A DNA stretch of 64,000 nt from Actinomycetes bacterium (GCA_021806045.1 JAJZDI010000002.1:62001-126000), one strand, 5' to 3'; positions 33,808 to 43,859 are shown, counted from the first letter of the stretch. Notes: a model not told the origin generated them from the sequence alone. A program made the numbers and translations.

Positions 33808-35232
33808 TCAGCTCGGCCCGGGCCAGCCCGGGTCGGCAGCCGGCACGGTGGGCGGGGAGGCGAACCGCAGCTCCATGGCCGTGCCCCCGGCCGCGGTGAC
33901 CGGCGCCCGTGCCGTGACCGAGATCCCCATGGCCGCCCCCAGTTCGGCCACGATGGCCAGCCCCAGGCCGGTTCCGGCCCGGCGCTTGCGCTGCCGGTCG
34001 GAGGAGTAGTGGCGCTCGAACACGTGGGGGAGGTCGTCGGCCCCGATGCCGGGACCGTCGTCGACAACCGTGATGACCGGTGCCGGGCCGCCTGCCCACG
34101 TGACCGCCACCGACGAGGCGGCGAAGTCGAGGGCGTTGCCGACCAGGTTGGCCACCATCTGGGCCAGGCGGTCGGGATCGGCGACCACGTGGACGGGCGG
34201 GCCGCCCGGCGCTGGTCCGGTGACGGTGAGGGCGACCCCGGCGCCTGCTGCCGTGGGCCGCAGCCCGTCCACCGTGCGCGCCACCAGGGCACCCAGGTCG
34301 ACGGGGCGGGCGTCGATGCGGAAGCGGCGGGCGTCGATGCGGGCCAGCTCCAGCAGGTCGCCCACCAGGCGCTCCAGGCGGGCCGCCTCGTCGCGGATGA
34401 CTCCGACGGCCGACCGCTGGTCGGTGGCGGTGCCGTCGAGCACGGCCTCCGCGTAGCCGGAGATGGAGGTGAGGGGGGTCCGCAGCTCGTGGGAGACGGA
34501 CAGGAGGAACTGGCGCTCCTGGTCCCGCACCCGGGCCAGCTCGGCCCCCAGCCAGTTGACCGACCGGGCCAGGTCGGCCAGCTCGTCGCTGTCGCCGGCG
34601 TGCTCGGGAACCCGGGCGGTGAGGTCGCCGGCGGCCAACTTCCGGGTGGCGTCGGCCGCCGCCGCCACCGGCCGGGCGAACCGGCGGCCGAGCGCTGCGG
34701 CCAGGGCGGCGGCCACGGCCACCGCCCCCAGGCCGATGAGGACGAAGTAGCCGAGGCCGTTGGCCGGGCTGGGCACCCGCCGGGTCACCACCAGCACGGG
34801 CTCGCCGGCGGCGGCACGGGCACCGACGGCGGGCACCGCGCTGAAGATCTCGATGCTCCCGGTGGCGAGGAGGGTGCGGCCCACCCGCCCCGTCACCTGG
34901 TTGCCGGCGATGAGCGCGGGGACGTCGATGTCGGATGCCTGGACGCCGGCCGGGAGGGTGCCCCGCACCGTGCCGTCGGGCCGGATGACGACCAGGGTGG
35001 CACCGGCCAGGTGCCCGGCCCGGGCGAAGATGCGGACCTGCTGGGCCACGGTGGCCTTCTGGCTGAGCTCGCCGGTGGTGAGGATGCCGGCGATGGAGGC
35101 GGCCTGGCCCGAGAGCTCCTGCTCGCCCGTGTGCACCGCCGTGCTGCGCACCAGGACGAAGGTGCCGATGGTGCTGACGGCCACCGTGGCCAGCACGAGG
35201 AGGATGATGGCGACGGTCAGGCGGCGGCGCAC
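33808..35232 (-). CDS. Sensor histidine kinase with HAMP domain
   Basis: 474 residues: a membrane helix at ~6-28, an extracytoplasmic sensor domain of about 115 residues, a second helix, HAMP (RRFARPVAAAADATRKLAAGD), the H-box SVSHELRTPLTSISGY with H248, N-box NLVGNALDFA and G-boxes DDGPGIGADDL and GTGLGLAIV. The GTG start at 35232 has GGAGG at the right distance. It is encoded 31 nt after its response regulator and probably forms one transcript. The sensed signal is unknown. Confidence 0.92.
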   Translation of the reverse strand: MRRRLTVAIILLVLATVAVSTIGTFVLVRSTAVHTGEQELSGQAASIAGILTTGELSQKATVAQQVRIFARAGHLAGATLVVIRPDGTVRGTLPAGVQASDIDVPALIAGNQVTGRVGRTLLATGSIEIFSAVPAVGARAAAGEPVLVVTRRVPSPANGLGYFVLIGLGAVAVAAALAAALGRRFARPVAAAADATRKLAAGDLTARVPEHAGDSDELADLARSVNWLGAELARVRDQERQFLLSVSHELRTPLTSISGYAEAVLDGTATDQRSAVGVIRDEAARLERLVGDLLELARIDARRFRIDARPVDLGALVARTVDGLRPTAAGAGVALTVTGPAPGGPPVHVVADPDRLAQMVANLVGNALDFAASSVAVTWAGGPAPVITVVDDGPGIGADDLPHVFERHYSSDRQRKRRAGTGLGLAIVAELGAAMGISVTARAPVTAAGGTAMELRFASPPTVPAADPGWPGPS

Positions 35233-35263
35233 GCCGGCCTCCGGGGCCCGTAGCGAGGTGCGG

Positions 35264-35950
35264 TCATCCGAGGCGGTAGCCGACGCCCCACACGGTGGCG
35301 AGGGGGAGGGCGTCGCCCAGCTTCTTGCGCAGCTGGCGCACGTGGACGTCGACGGTGCGCTCGTCCCCGTACCAGTCGGCCCCCCACACCCCGTCGAGCA
35401 GCTGGCGGCGGGAGAGGGCCAGCCCGGTGTTGGCCACCAGGTAGGCGAGGAGGTCGAACTCGCGGGTGGTGAGGGGGACGACGTCGCCGTGGTGGCGCAC
35501 CTCCCGTCGCCGGGTGTCCACCTCGATGTCGCCCAGGGTGGTGACGGCGGCCGCCGGTTCGTCGGGTGGTGCCGCCCGGCCCGCCCGGCGCAGCACGGCC
35601 CGGGCCCGGGCCACCAGCTCCCGTGGGGAGAATGGTTTGGTGACGTAGTCGTCGGCCCCGAGCTCGAGGCCGAGGATGCGGTCGATCTCGTCGTCTCGTG
35701 CGGTGAGGAGGATGACGGCCACCCGGCCGCCCGAGACGAGCTTGCGGCACACGTCGAGGCCGTCGAGGTCGCCGGGGAGCCCGATGTCGACCACGGCCAG
35801 CACCGGTCGGACCCGCTCGACGGCGGCCAGCCCGGACTCGCCGTCGCCGGCGACGACGACCCGGAACCCGTCCTTGCGCAGGTACATCGCAACCAGGTCG
35901 GCGATGTGGGCGTCGTCCTCGATGACGACGACGGCGTCCTCGGTCGGCAT
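35264..35950 (-). CDS. OmpR/PhoB-family response regulator
   Basis: 228 residues. Receiver domain with phosphoacceptor D55 in LAVVDIGLPG, acidic pair EDD at 11-13, T in LLTARDD and K in DDYVTKPFSP. The C-terminal winged helix (LTTREFDLLAYLVAN to DVHVRQLRKKLGD, VWGVGYRLG) binds DNA. ATG 35950 gives the family N-terminus, and CAGGCT 6 nt upstream may be a degenerate leaderless -10. Its partner kinase is next. Confidence 0.93.
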   Translation of the reverse strand: MPTEDAVVVIEDDAHIADLVAMYLRKDGFRVVVAGDGESGLAAVERVRPVLAVVDIGLPGDLDGLDVCRKLVSGGRVAVILLTARDDEIDRILGLELGADDYVTKPFSPRELVARARAVLRRAGRAAPPDEPAAAVTTLGDIEVDTRRREVRHHGDVVPLTTREFDLLAYLVANTGLALSRRQLLDGVWGADWYGDERTVDVHVRQLRKKLGDALPLATVWGVGYRLG

Positions 35951-36014
35951 CCCCACAGCCTGCCATCCCGGCCGGTGCCGGCCAAGCAACACCGGCTCGG
36001 GGTGCCGGCACCGG

Positions 36015-36020
36015 TAGGAT
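36015..36020 (+). promoter_or_regulatory. -10 element for trpCFBA (leaderless)
   Basis: TAGGAT, 9 nt upstream of ATG 36030 and only 3 nt from GTG 36024, so the ATG is the likely start. A leaderless mRNA excludes a classical trp leader peptide here. Confidence 0.6.
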
Positions 36021-36029
36021 CAGGTGGTC

Positions 36030-36827
36030 ATGGCGACCTACCTCGACGAGATCGTGGCCGCCCACCGCGAGGCCGACCGGGCCGATGCGCGCCCTCTCGG
36101 GCCGCTGGTGGCGCAGGCGGAGGAGCACACGGCAGCCCACCCGGCCCGCGATGTCGCCGCCGCCCTGCGGGCCGCCCCCGGCATCGCCGTCATCGCCGAG
36201 ATCAAGCGCCGTTCCCCCTCCAAGGGGGACCTGGCACCCGACCTTGACCCGGCCTCGCTGGCCCGGCAGTACGAGGCGGGCGGCGCCGCCTGCCTGTCCG
36301 TCCTCACCGACACCCGCTTCTTCGGCGGGTCGGCCGACGACCTGCGGGCGGCCCGGGCCGCGGTCGAGTTGCCCGTGCTACGCAAGGACTTCACCGTCGG
36401 TCCCCGCGACGTGTGCGACGCCCGCCTGATGGGCGCTGACGCCGTGCTCCTCATCGCCGCCGTGCTCGACGACCCGCTGCTGGCCGAGCTGGTGGCCCTG
36501 GCCGGCCGGCTGGGCATGGCCGCACTGGTCGAGGTGCACGACGCCGCCGAGCTGGCCCGGGCCCTCGCCGCCGGGGCCACGCTGGTCGGCGTGAACCAGC
36601 GCGACCTGCGCACGTTCTCGGTGGACCGCGACCTGGCGGCGGCGCTGGCACCGTCGTTCCCGCCCGGGGTGATCGGTGTGGCCGAGTCGGGCATCCGCGA
36701 CGCGGCCGATGCGGCCCGCCTGGCCGCGGCCGGCTATCGGGCCCTGCTGGTGGGGGAGTCGCTGGTGACGGCGGCGGACCCGAGCGCGGCGGTGGCCGCG
36801 CTGGCCGGTGCGGCGGTGGCGGCATGA
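36030..36827 (+). CDS. trpC: Indole-3-glycerol phosphate synthase
   Basis: 265-residue TIM barrel converting CdRP to indole-3-glycerol phosphate. VIAEIKRRSPSKGDLA holds the catalytic Lys, and PVLRKDFTVGPRDV, ALVEVHDAAE, GVNQRDLRTF and GVAESGI follow. It is first of the overlapping trpCFBA genes, with its own leaderless promoter. Confidence 0.96.
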   Translation: MATYLDEIVAAHREADRADARPLGPLVAQAEEHTAAHPARDVAAALRAAPGIAVIAEIKRRSPSKGDLAPDLDPASLARQYEAGGAACLSVLTDTRFFGGSADDLRAARAAVELPVLRKDFTVGPRDVCDARLMGADAVLLIAAVLDDPLLAELVALAGRLGMAALVEVHDAAELARALAAGATLVGVNQRDLRTFSVDRDLAAALAPSFPPGVIGVAESGIRDAADAARLAAAGYRALLVGESLVTAADPSAAVAALAGAAVAA

Positions 36828-37573
36828 CCGTTGCCGACGGCGGGGGCGACGTCGGGGTCGACGGCGTCTTCATCAAGATCTGCGGCATCACCTCCGAGGC
36901 TGACGCCCTCCTGGCCGTGGCCATGGGCGCGTCGGCCGTCGGGTTCATCTTCGCCCCGTCCCCCCGGCAGATGTCGGTGACCGCCGTGTCCGACATCGTG
37001 AAGCGCCTGCCCCACGAGACGGTCACCGTCGGGGTGTTCCGCGACGAGGCCCCATCCCGCGTGGTGGAGATCGCCAACCAGGCCGGCCTGCGGGCCGTCC
37101 AGCTCCACGGCATGGAGTCGGTGGAGGACGTGCAGTTCGTGCGCCAGCGGGTGGGAGCGACCATCAAGGCCTACCCGGCAGGCCACCCGTCCATCGCCAA
37201 CTTCGAGCGCACCGGCGCCCAGTTCCTCCTCCTCGACGGGGCCAACCCCGGCTCGGGGGAGCTGTTCGACTGGCGGCTGGCCGAGGGCGTCGTCGACCCC
37301 AGCCGGCTCATCGTCTCGGGCGGGCTCCGCCCCGACAATGTGGGCCAGGCCATCATCCACCTGACCCCGTGGGGGGTCGACGTCGCCTCGGGCGTCGAGT
37401 CCTCCCCCGGAGTGAAGGACCCCGGCAAGCTGCGCGACTTCGTCGCCGCCGTCCGGCGGGCGGAGGAGGAGCTGGCCGCGGCCACCGGCCGGGTGGGCAC
37501 ACCCAAGCCCTACACGACGGTGCGTCGCCGGGCCCCGGACGAGCCGGAGCTCTACGACTGGCAGGACGAGTGA
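36824..37573 (+). CDS. trpF: Phosphoribosylanthranilate isomerase
   Basis: 249-residue TIM barrel isomerising PRA. The catalytic Cys is in [14 protein letters not shown] and the Asp in [26 protein letters not shown] binds phosphate. A ~40-residue hydrophilic C-terminal extension goes beyond the usual ~205-residue family length. The ATG overlaps the trpC stop. A separate TrpF is notable because many actinobacteria lack trpF and use PriA for this step. Confidence 0.94.
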   Translation: MTVADGGGDVGVDGVFIKICGITSEADALLAVAMGASAVGFIFAPSPRQMSVTAVSDIVKRLPHETVTVGVFRDEAPSRVVEIANQAGLRAVQLHGMESVEDVQFVRQRVGATIKAYPAGHPSIANFERTGAQFLLLDGANPGSGELFDWRLAEGVVDPSRLIVSGGLRPDNVGQAIIHLTPWGVDVASGVESSPGVKDPGKLRDFVAAVRRAEEELAAATGRVGTPKPYTTVRRRAPDEPELYDWQDE

Positions 37574-38775
37574 CGGCGGCGGAGGGCGGGGCGGCGCCCG
37601 CCATCATGGGCGACCCGGGAGCGGCCGGGCGGTTCGGCGAGTTCGGCGGGCGGTTCGTCCCCGAGTCGCTGGTGCCCGCCTGCATGGAGCTCGAGGCCGC
37701 CTTCCGTGCCGCGTGGGCCGACCCGGCCTTCCGGGACGAGCTGTCGTCCACCCTCGCCTCCTACGGCGGACGCCCCACGCCCGTCACCGAGTGCCCCCGC
37801 CTGTCGGCCGAGCTGGGCGTGCGGGTGCTCCTGAAGCGGGAGGACCTGGCCCACACCGGCTCCCACAAGATCAACAACGTCGTCGGCCAGGCGCTGCTGG
37901 CGCGGCGCATGGGCAAGACCCGGCTGGTGGCGGAGACGGGCGCCGGCCAGCACGGGGTGGCCACCGCCACCGCCGCGGCCCGCTACGGCATGGCCTGCGT
38001 CGTCTACATGGGGGAGGTGGACACCGCCCGCCAGGCCCTCAACGTGTTCCGGATGGAGCTGCTCGGCGCCGAGGTGCGCCCGGTCACGAGCGGCAGCCGC
38101 ACCCTGAAGGACGCGGTGAACGAAGCCCTGCGGGACTGGGTGGCCACCGTGGAGGACACCCACTACTGCCTGGGCTCGGTCATGGGCCCCCACCCCTACC
38201 CGTGGATCGTCCGCGAGCTCCAGCGGGTGGTGGGGGACGAGGCTCGCGAGCAGTGCCGGGTCCTCCTGGGCGGCGCCGATCCCGACGTGGTGGTGGCCTG
38301 CGTGGGAGGCGGCTCCAACGCGGCGGGCACCTTCGCCGGCTTCGCCGACGCCACCACCAGCGCGCTGGTCGGCGTGGAGGCGGCCGGCGGCGCGGCCATG
38401 GCCAACGGCATCCCCGGCGTGCTGCACGGCATGCGCTCCAACCTCATGCAGGACGAGGCCGGGCAGATCCTCGAGGCGGAGTCGATCTCGGCCGGTCTCG
38501 ACTACCCGGGCATCGGCCCCGAGCACGCCCACCTGGCCGCCGTCGGCCGTGCCCGGTACGAGACGGCGACCGACGCCGAGGTGCTCGACGCCTTCCAGCT
38601 CCTGTCCCGCACCGAGGGGATCATCCCCGCCCTCGAGTCGGCCCACGCCCTGGCCTGGGTGGTGCGTGCCGCCCGTGCCGGCGACGACATGGTCCGACCG
38701 GGGGCCACCGTGCTGATCACGCTGTCAGGTCGGGGGGACAAGGACGTGGCCCAGGTGCGGGAGCTGCTGGCATGA
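37570..38775 (+). CDS. trpB: Tryptophan synthase beta chain
   Basis: 401-residue PLP enzyme joining indole and serine. The Schiff-base K100 lies in [31 protein letters not shown] carries the catalytic Glu, and the phosphate loop is GGGSNAAG. It is of the TrpB1 type with a TrpA partner encoded next. GTG 37570 overlaps the trpF stop. The N-terminal ~15 residues before the conserved [11 protein letters not shown] are variable. Confidence 0.97.
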   Translation: MTAAEGGAAPAIMGDPGAAGRFGEFGGRFVPESLVPACMELEAAFRAAWADPAFRDELSSTLASYGGRPTPVTECPRLSAELGVRVLLKREDLAHTGSHKINNVVGQALLARRMGKTRLVAETGAGQHGVATATAAARYGMACVVYMGEVDTARQALNVFRMELLGAEVRPVTSGSRTLKDAVNEALRDWVATVEDTHYCLGSVMGPHPYPWIVRELQRVVGDEAREQCRVLLGGADPDVVVACVGGGSNAAGTFAGFADATTSALVGVEAAGGAAMANGIPGVLHGMRSNLMQDEAGQILEAESISAGLDYPGIGPEHAHLAAVGRARYETATDAEVLDAFQLLSRTEGIIPALESAHALAWVVRAARAGDDMVRPGATVLITLSGRGDKDVAQVRELLA

Positions 38776-39563
38776 CGATCGCCGCCGCGCCGGACCTGGC
38801 CACCACCCTGGCCGACCACCGGGCGCACGGGCGCAAGCTCCTCGTCCCCTACGTGACGGGGGGCATGGACGACCAGTGGCTGGTCACGGTGGAGGCGCTG
38901 GCCGGCGCCGGTGCGGACGCCATCGAGATCGGCCTGCCGTTCTCCGATCCGATGATCGACGGCCCCACCGTCCAGGCCGCCTCGCTGGCCGCCCTGGAGC
39001 GGGGCACCACGCCGGCCGGAGTCCTGGCCGACCTGGGGCGCATCAGCCCCGGGGTGCCGCTGGTGGTCATGACGTACTACAACCTGGTGATCCGCACCGG
39101 CCACCGCCGCATGGCGTCGTCGCTCGCCGCCTCCGGCGTGACCGGCGCCATCGTCCCCGACCTCCCGCTGGAGGAGGTGGGGCCGTGGGCCGACGCGGCC
39201 GACGCCGCCGGGGTGGCCACCGTCCTGCTGGTGGCGCCCTCCACCCCCGACGAGCGGATGGCGGCGATCGTCGAGCGGTGCCGGGGGTTCGTCTACACGG
39301 TGGGCCGGATGGGGGTGACCGGGGAACAGCGCCAGCTGGCCGGGACCGCCCTGGACGTGGCCGCCCGGGTGAAGGCGGCGACGTCGTTGCCGGTGTGCGT
39401 GGGCATCGGGATCTCCGATGCCGACCAGGCCCGCCAGGTGTGCGAGGTGGCCGACGGGGTCATCGTCGGCTCGGCCCTGGTCCGGCGCCTGCTCGAGGGG
39501 GGCGGGGTGGAGGCGGCCGTCGACTTCATCGGGGGCATCCGCCGGGCGATCGACGCCGGCTGA
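38772..39563 (+). CDS. trpA: Tryptophan synthase alpha chain
   Basis: 263-residue TIM barrel that cleaves indole-3-glycerol phosphate and channels indole to TrpB. Catalytic E52 ([11 protein letters not shown]) and D63 (MIDGPT) are present, with YYNLVIRTG and [10 protein letters not shown]. The ATG overlaps the trpB stop. It ends the trp operon 21 nt before the convergent pgl gene; no terminator is evident in that gap. Confidence 0.96.
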   Translation: MTIAAAPDLATTLADHRAHGRKLLVPYVTGGMDDQWLVTVEALAGAGADAIEIGLPFSDPMIDGPTVQAASLAALERGTTPAGVLADLGRISPGVPLVVMTYYNLVIRTGHRRMASSLAASGVTGAIVPDLPLEEVGPWADAADAAGVATVLLVAPSTPDERMAAIVERCRGFVYTVGRMGVTGEQRQLAGTALDVAARVKAATSLPVCVGIGISDADQARQVCEVADGVIVGSALVRRLLEGGGVEAAVDFIGGIRRAIDAG

Positions 39564-39584
39564 ACTGCACCGTCAGGCGACGGG

Positions 39585-40268
39585 TCAGCCGGCCGCGTCC
39601 CCGTCGACCAGCCACAGGACGCGCCGGGCCCGGACACGGGCGGCCGGCAGGTCCTCGCCGGCCCGCACCCGGGCAAGTGCGTCGTGCTTGGCCGTGCCGC
39701 TCACGGTGAAGACGACGAGGTCGGCCCGGGCGATGGCGGGGAGGGTGAGGGAGAGGCGCGGGTGGGGGTTGGTGCCGGTGGGGTCCACGGTGGCGACCAC
39801 CGGGCGACCGGGATCGGCGATGTCGAGCGCGGGGGCGCCGGGGAAGAGCGAGGCGCAGTGGCCGTCTGGCCCCATGCCCAGGTGGACCAGACCGAAGGTG
39901 GTGAGCCCGGACAGCTCGGCCGCGTAGGCAGCGGCGGCACCCTCGGGATCGCCGCCTTCGAACATGGGGTGGACCGAACGGAGGGGGCCGACCCGGTCGA
40001 GGAGGGCCGCCCTGGTGAGGGCGTGGTTGGAGTCGGGATCGTCGGGCGGGACGCAGCGCTCGTCACCCCAGTAGGCGTCGACCCGTTCCCACGGGACCGT
40101 GCGGGTCCCCCCCGGACCGGACGCGTCGGCCAGGTCCTCGTAGCAGGCCCGTGCCGTGGGACCGCCGGAGAAGAACACGGGCCCGCCGCCGGCGCGGGCC
40201 AGGTGGTCGGCCGCCACCGACGTGAACGCCTCGGGCACCGAGGCCACCACCTCGAGCTCGCCGTGCAC
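39585..40268 (-). CDS. pgl: 6-phosphogluconolactonase
   Basis: 227-residue DevB-type lactonase of the oxidative pentose phosphate pathway. VFFSGGPTARACYEDLA replaces the usual SGGSTP-like loop, and VDAYWGDERCVPPDDPDSN and HLGMGPDGHCASLFPG are diagnostic. It is the last gene of the tkt-tal-gnd-zwf-pgl run, 9 nt after the zwf stop. Confidence 0.92.
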   Translation of the reverse strand: MHGELEVVASVPEAFTSVAADHLARAGGGPVFFSGGPTARACYEDLADASGPGGTRTVPWERVDAYWGDERCVPPDDPDSNHALTRAALLDRVGPLRSVHPMFEGGDPEGAAAAYAAELSGLTTFGLVHLGMGPDGHCASLFPGAPALDIADPGRPVVATVDPTGTNPHPRLSLTLPAIARADLVVFTVSGTAKHDALARVRAGEDLPAARVRARRVLWLVDGDAAG

Positions 40269-40277
40269 GGCCCCGCC

Positions 40278-41795
40278 TCAGCCGAGGGGGCGGACGTCGA
40301 GGGCCGGGTTGCGCCAGGCGTCGCCCGTCCGCTCGACCAGGAGGTCGGCCATGTGGGGACCCCACGTACCCGCCGCGTACGGGTGCAGCCCGGTGGGGGA
40401 GTCGGCCCACGCCTCGAGGTAGGGATCGACGATCCGCCACGCCTGGCGGACCTCGTCGGACCGGATGAACAGGGTCGGGTCGCCGACCATGGCGTCGTGG
40501 AGGAGGCGCTCGTAGCCGTCGGCCGCCTCCACCCCGGCGAAGGCCTGCGAGTAGGCGAAGTCCATGGCCACCGACCGCACGCTGAACGCCTCGCCGGGGA
40601 GCTTGGCGCCGAACTCGAGGGTGATCCCCTCGTCGGGCTGGATGCGCAGGATGAGCGCGTTGGGACGGAGGTCGCGGCTGGCCTTCTTGTCGAAGAGGAG
40701 GAAGGGGACCTGGTGGAAGCGGAGGGCCACCTCGGTCACCCGGGCCGGCAGCCGCTTGCCGGTGCGGATGTAGATGGGGACGCCGGCCCACCGCCAGTTC
40801 TCCACCCGCAGCCGCAGGGCGACGAAGGTCTCGGTCATCGAGTCGGGGGCCACGTCGGGCTCCGACCGGTAGCCGACCACCGCCTCGCCGCCGATGGCGC
40901 CGGCCGTGTACTGGCCTCGCACCATCTTGTCGACGGCCTCGTCGGGCGTGGGGATGTCGACGGCCTGGAGGAGCTTGACCTTCTCGTCGCGGATCCGGTC
41001 GGCGTCCATCGAGGTGGGCGCTTCCATGAGGGTGAGGGCGAGGACCTGCATGACGTGGTTCTGGACGATGTCGCGCAGCGCGCCGGCCGTCTCGTAGAAG
41101 CCGCCCCGGTGTTCCACCCCGAGGCTCTCGGCCACTGTGATCTGGACCTCCTCGACGTAGCGGCGGTTCCAGATGGGCTCGAAGATGGCGTTGGCGAACC
41201 GGAGGGCGATGACGTTCTGGACCGTCTCCTTGCCCATGTAGTGGTCGATCCGGTAGACGTCCGACTCGTCGAAGGCGCTGTGGACCTGGTCGTCGAGCTC
41301 GAGGGCCGAGCGCAGGTCCCGGCCGTAGGGCTTCTCCACCACCAGGCGGGCGAAGCTGCCGCCGGGCCCCGGCTTGTTGCAGCCGTGGTCGGCCACGGCC
41401 TTCGCCACCAGGCCGAACATCGACGGGATGGTGGCCAGGTAGAAGAGGCGGTTGCCGGCGGTGCCGTCCTGGCGGTCGGCGTCGGCCAGCTTGGTGCGCA
41501 GGGCGTCGAACGTGTCGGGGTGGGTGTACTCGCCCGTCACGTAGGTGAAGCGGTCGACCAGGGAGTGCCACCTGGTGCCGGCGTCGGGGGTGGCCTGGTG
41601 GACGGCGGCCCGGAACTCGTCGTCCGTCCACTCGGTGCGGGCCACGCCCACCACGGTGAAGCCGTTGTCGAGCGTCCCCCGGTCGGCCAGCTTGGCCAGG
41701 GCGGGGAGGATCTTCCGGGCGGTGAGGTCGCCGGACGCGCCGAAGATGACGAGGGCGACGGGCGGCGCCTTGGTGAGGACCTCGGCCGCGCTCAT
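40278..41795 (-). CDS. zwf: Glucose-6-phosphate 1-dehydrogenase
   Basis: 505-residue NAD(P)-dependent enzyme opening the oxidative pentose phosphate pathway. The nucleotide-binding IFGASGDLTARKILPAL is at the N-terminus and the substrate site is RIDHYMGKETVQN. ATG 41795 overlaps the gnd stop (ATGA), which fixes the start even though the frame is open further upstream. Confidence 0.96.
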   Translation of the reverse strand: MSAAEVLTKAPPVALVIFGASGDLTARKILPALAKLADRGTLDNGFTVVGVARTEWTDDEFRAAVHQATPDAGTRWHSLVDRFTYVTGEYTHPDTFDALRTKLADADRQDGTAGNRLFYLATIPSMFGLVAKAVADHGCNKPGPGGSFARLVVEKPYGRDLRSALELDDQVHSAFDESDVYRIDHYMGKETVQNVIALRFANAIFEPIWNRRYVEEVQITVAESLGVEHRGGFYETAGALRDIVQNHVMQVLALTLMEAPTSMDADRIRDEKVKLLQAVDIPTPDEAVDKMVRGQYTAGAIGGEAVVGYRSEPDVAPDSMTETFVALRLRVENWRWAGVPIYIRTGKRLPARVTEVALRFHQVPFLLFDKKASRDLRPNALILRIQPDEGITLEFGAKLPGEAFSVRSVAMDFAYSQAFAGVEAADGYERLLHDAMVGDPTLFIRSDEVRQAWRIVDPYLEAWADSPTGLHPYAAGTWGPHMADLLVERTGDAWRNPALDVRPLG

Positions 41796-42727
41796 CGGGG
41801 GGTGGACGTCTCGCCGCCCGCCGCGCCCGACTCGGTGGTGTAGGCGTGCCCGCCGAACTGGTTCCGCAGCGCGGCCAGCAGCCGCAGGCTGAAGGCGTCG
41901 GTGTCCCGTGAGGCGAAGCGGGCGTAGAGCGCGGCGGAGATGACCGGCGCGGGGACGGCCCGGTTGACCGCCTCCTCCACCGTCCACCTGCCTTCGCCCG
42001 AGTCGGCCACCTGGGCCTCGATCTGGTCGAAGCCCGAGCCGGGTCGCAGCGCCCGCTCGGCCAGCTCCAGGAGCCAGCTGCGGACGACCGAGCCGTAGCG
42101 CCAGATGGACGCGATCTGGTGGAGGTCGAGGCCGAACTCGTCAGCCTTGCCCATGATCTCGAAGCCTTCGGCGTAGGCCTGCATGAGCCCGTACTCGATG
42201 CCGTTGTGGACCATCTTCACGAAGTGGCCGGCGCCCACCGGTCCCACGTGGGCGTAGCCGTCCTTCGGTGCCAGGGTGAGGAAGGCCGGTTCCGCCTTGG
42301 CCACGTCCTCCGGCGAGCCCCCGACCATCAGGCAGTAGCCCTCGGTCAGGCCCCAGATGCCCCCCGAGGTGCCGGCGTCGACGAAACCCACGCCCCGCTC
42401 GGCCAGCTTCGCCGCCGTGGGGCCGGCCTCCTTGTAGTTCGAGTTGCCCCCGTCGACGACGACGTCACCGGCGCCGAACAGCTCACCCAGGCGGGCGATG
42501 GTCTCGTCGGTGGGCTTCCCCGAGGGCACCATCACCCAGGCCACCCGGGGTGGATCGAGGGCGGCGGCCACGTCGTCGAGGGTGGCGACCGCGGTGGCGC
42601 CGGCGGCCGTGGCCCGCTCCCTCGCCTCCTCCGACAGGTCGAAGGCGACCACCTCGTGGCCGCCGGCGATCAGCCGCTCGGTCATGTTGGCGCCCATCTT
42701 CCCCAGGCCCACCATGGCGATCTTCAT
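41792..42727 (-). CDS. gnd: 6-phosphogluconate dehydrogenase, decarboxylating (short GntZ/YqeC type)
   Basis: 311 residues, the short form of the enzyme rather than the ~470-residue form. GLGKMGANMTERLI binds the cofactor, VVDGGNSNYKEAGP and the catalytic Lys in HFVKMVHNGIEYG are intact. It makes ribulose-5-phosphate, CO2 and a reduced nicotinamide cofactor. A strong GAGGAGG ribosome site precedes ATG 42727. It is coupled to zwf by overlap. Confidence 0.94.
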   Translation of the reverse strand: MKIAMVGLGKMGANMTERLIAGGHEVVAFDLSEEARERATAAGATAVATLDDVAAALDPPRVAWVMVPSGKPTDETIARLGELFGAGDVVVDGGNSNYKEAGPTAAKLAERGVGFVDAGTSGGIWGLTEGYCLMVGGSPEDVAKAEPAFLTLAPKDGYAHVGPVGAGHFVKMVHNGIEYGLMQAYAEGFEIMGKADEFGLDLHQIASIWRYGSVVRSWLLELAERALRPGSGFDQIEAQVADSGEGRWTVEEAVNRAVPAPVISAALYARFASRDTDAFSLRLLAALRNQFGGHAYTTESGAAGGETSTPR

Positions 42728-42758
42728 CGTGCCCTCCTCGCTCCGCCGTCTCCGGTCC

Positions 42759-43859
42759 TCACTGCGCACCCACCTTGGCCGCCAGCACGTCCATCAGGTC
42801 GTCGAACGACGACGCGAAGGAGGCGACGCCGGCCGCCTCCAGCGTGTCGGCCACGTCCTCCATCTCGATCCCGGCCGCGGCCAGCGCCTTGATCACGTCG
42901 TCGGCGTCGTCCGCGTCGATGGTGCGGGCCACCGTCCCGTGGTCGACGAAGGCGGCGATGGTGCCCTCGGGCATGGTGTTGACGGTGTCGGGCCCGATGA
43001 GGGTGTCGACGTAGGCGAGATCGGGGTAGGCCGGGTTCTTCGTCGACGTCGATGCCCACAGGGGCCGCTGCACCCGGGCGCCCCGGGCGGCCAGCGCCTC
43101 CCATCGGGGGCCGGCGAAGCGCTCGCGGAACAACCGGTAGGCCAGGCGGGCCTGGGCCACCGCCGCCCGCCCACGCAGCGACAGGAGGTCGCTCCCGGCG
43201 CCGCCCGCTGCCGCCTCGATGCGCTGGTCCACCTCGGTGTCCACGCGGCTGACGAAGAAGGACGCCACCGAGGCCACCGGGGACAGGTCCTCGACACCCG
43301 AGGCCACCAGGTCCTCGAGCCCCCCGAGGTAGGCCTCGATCACCTCGGCGTAGCGGGACAGCCCGAAGATGAGGGTGACGTTCACCGACCGGCCCTCACC
43401 GATCATGGTGCGGATGGCGGGGACCCCCTCCGCGGTGGCCGGGATCTTCACCAGGAGGTTGGGGCGGTCGATGCGCTGGTGGAGGTGGCGGGCCGCCTCG
43501 ATGGTGCCCGCCGTGTCGTGGGCGAGGGCGGGGGCCACCTCGACGGAGACGAAGCCGTCGGCGCCGTCGGCACGTTCGTGGACGGGTGCCAGCAACGCCA
43601 GGGCGGCCTGGATGTCGTCGACGACCAGGTCCCAGTAGATGTCCTCCACGCCGGCCTTCCCGGCCAGGGTGGCGATCTGCTCGTCGTAGGAGTCCTGACC
43701 CTCGATCGCCTTGGCGAAGATGGTCGGGTTGGAGGTGACGCCTCGGATGCCCTGGTCGACGAGGCCGGCGAGGGTGCCGTCGCGCAGCCAGTCCCGGCGC
43801 AGGTTGTCCAGCCAGGGGCTCTGGCCGGCGTCGTCGTGGAGCCGTTGCAGGATGGTCAT
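42759..43859 (-). CDS. tal: Transaldolase
   Basis: 366-residue class I aldolase of the actinobacterial/cyanobacterial type. GIRGVTSNPTIFAKAI is at the N-terminus, the Schiff-base Lys is in NLLVKIPATAEG, and LWASTSTKNPAYPD follows. An AAAGGAG lies about 12 nt before ATG 43859. It moves dihydroxyacetone units between sugar phosphates, working with transketolase encoded upstream. Confidence 0.95.
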   Translation of the reverse strand: MTILQRLHDDAGQSPWLDNLRRDWLRDGTLAGLVDQGIRGVTSNPTIFAKAIEGQDSYDEQIATLAGKAGVEDIYWDLVVDDIQAALALLAPVHERADGADGFVSVEVAPALAHDTAGTIEAARHLHQRIDRPNLLVKIPATAEGVPAIRTMIGEGRSVNVTLIFGLSRYAEVIEAYLGGLEDLVASGVEDLSPVASVASFFVSRVDTEVDQRIEAAAGGAGSDLLSLRGRAAVAQARLAYRLFRERFAGPRWEALAARGARVQRPLWASTSTKNPAYPDLAYVDTLIGPDTVNTMPEGTIAAFVDHGTVARTIDADDADDVIKALAAAGIEMEDVADTLEAAGVASFASSFDDLMDVLAAKVGAQ

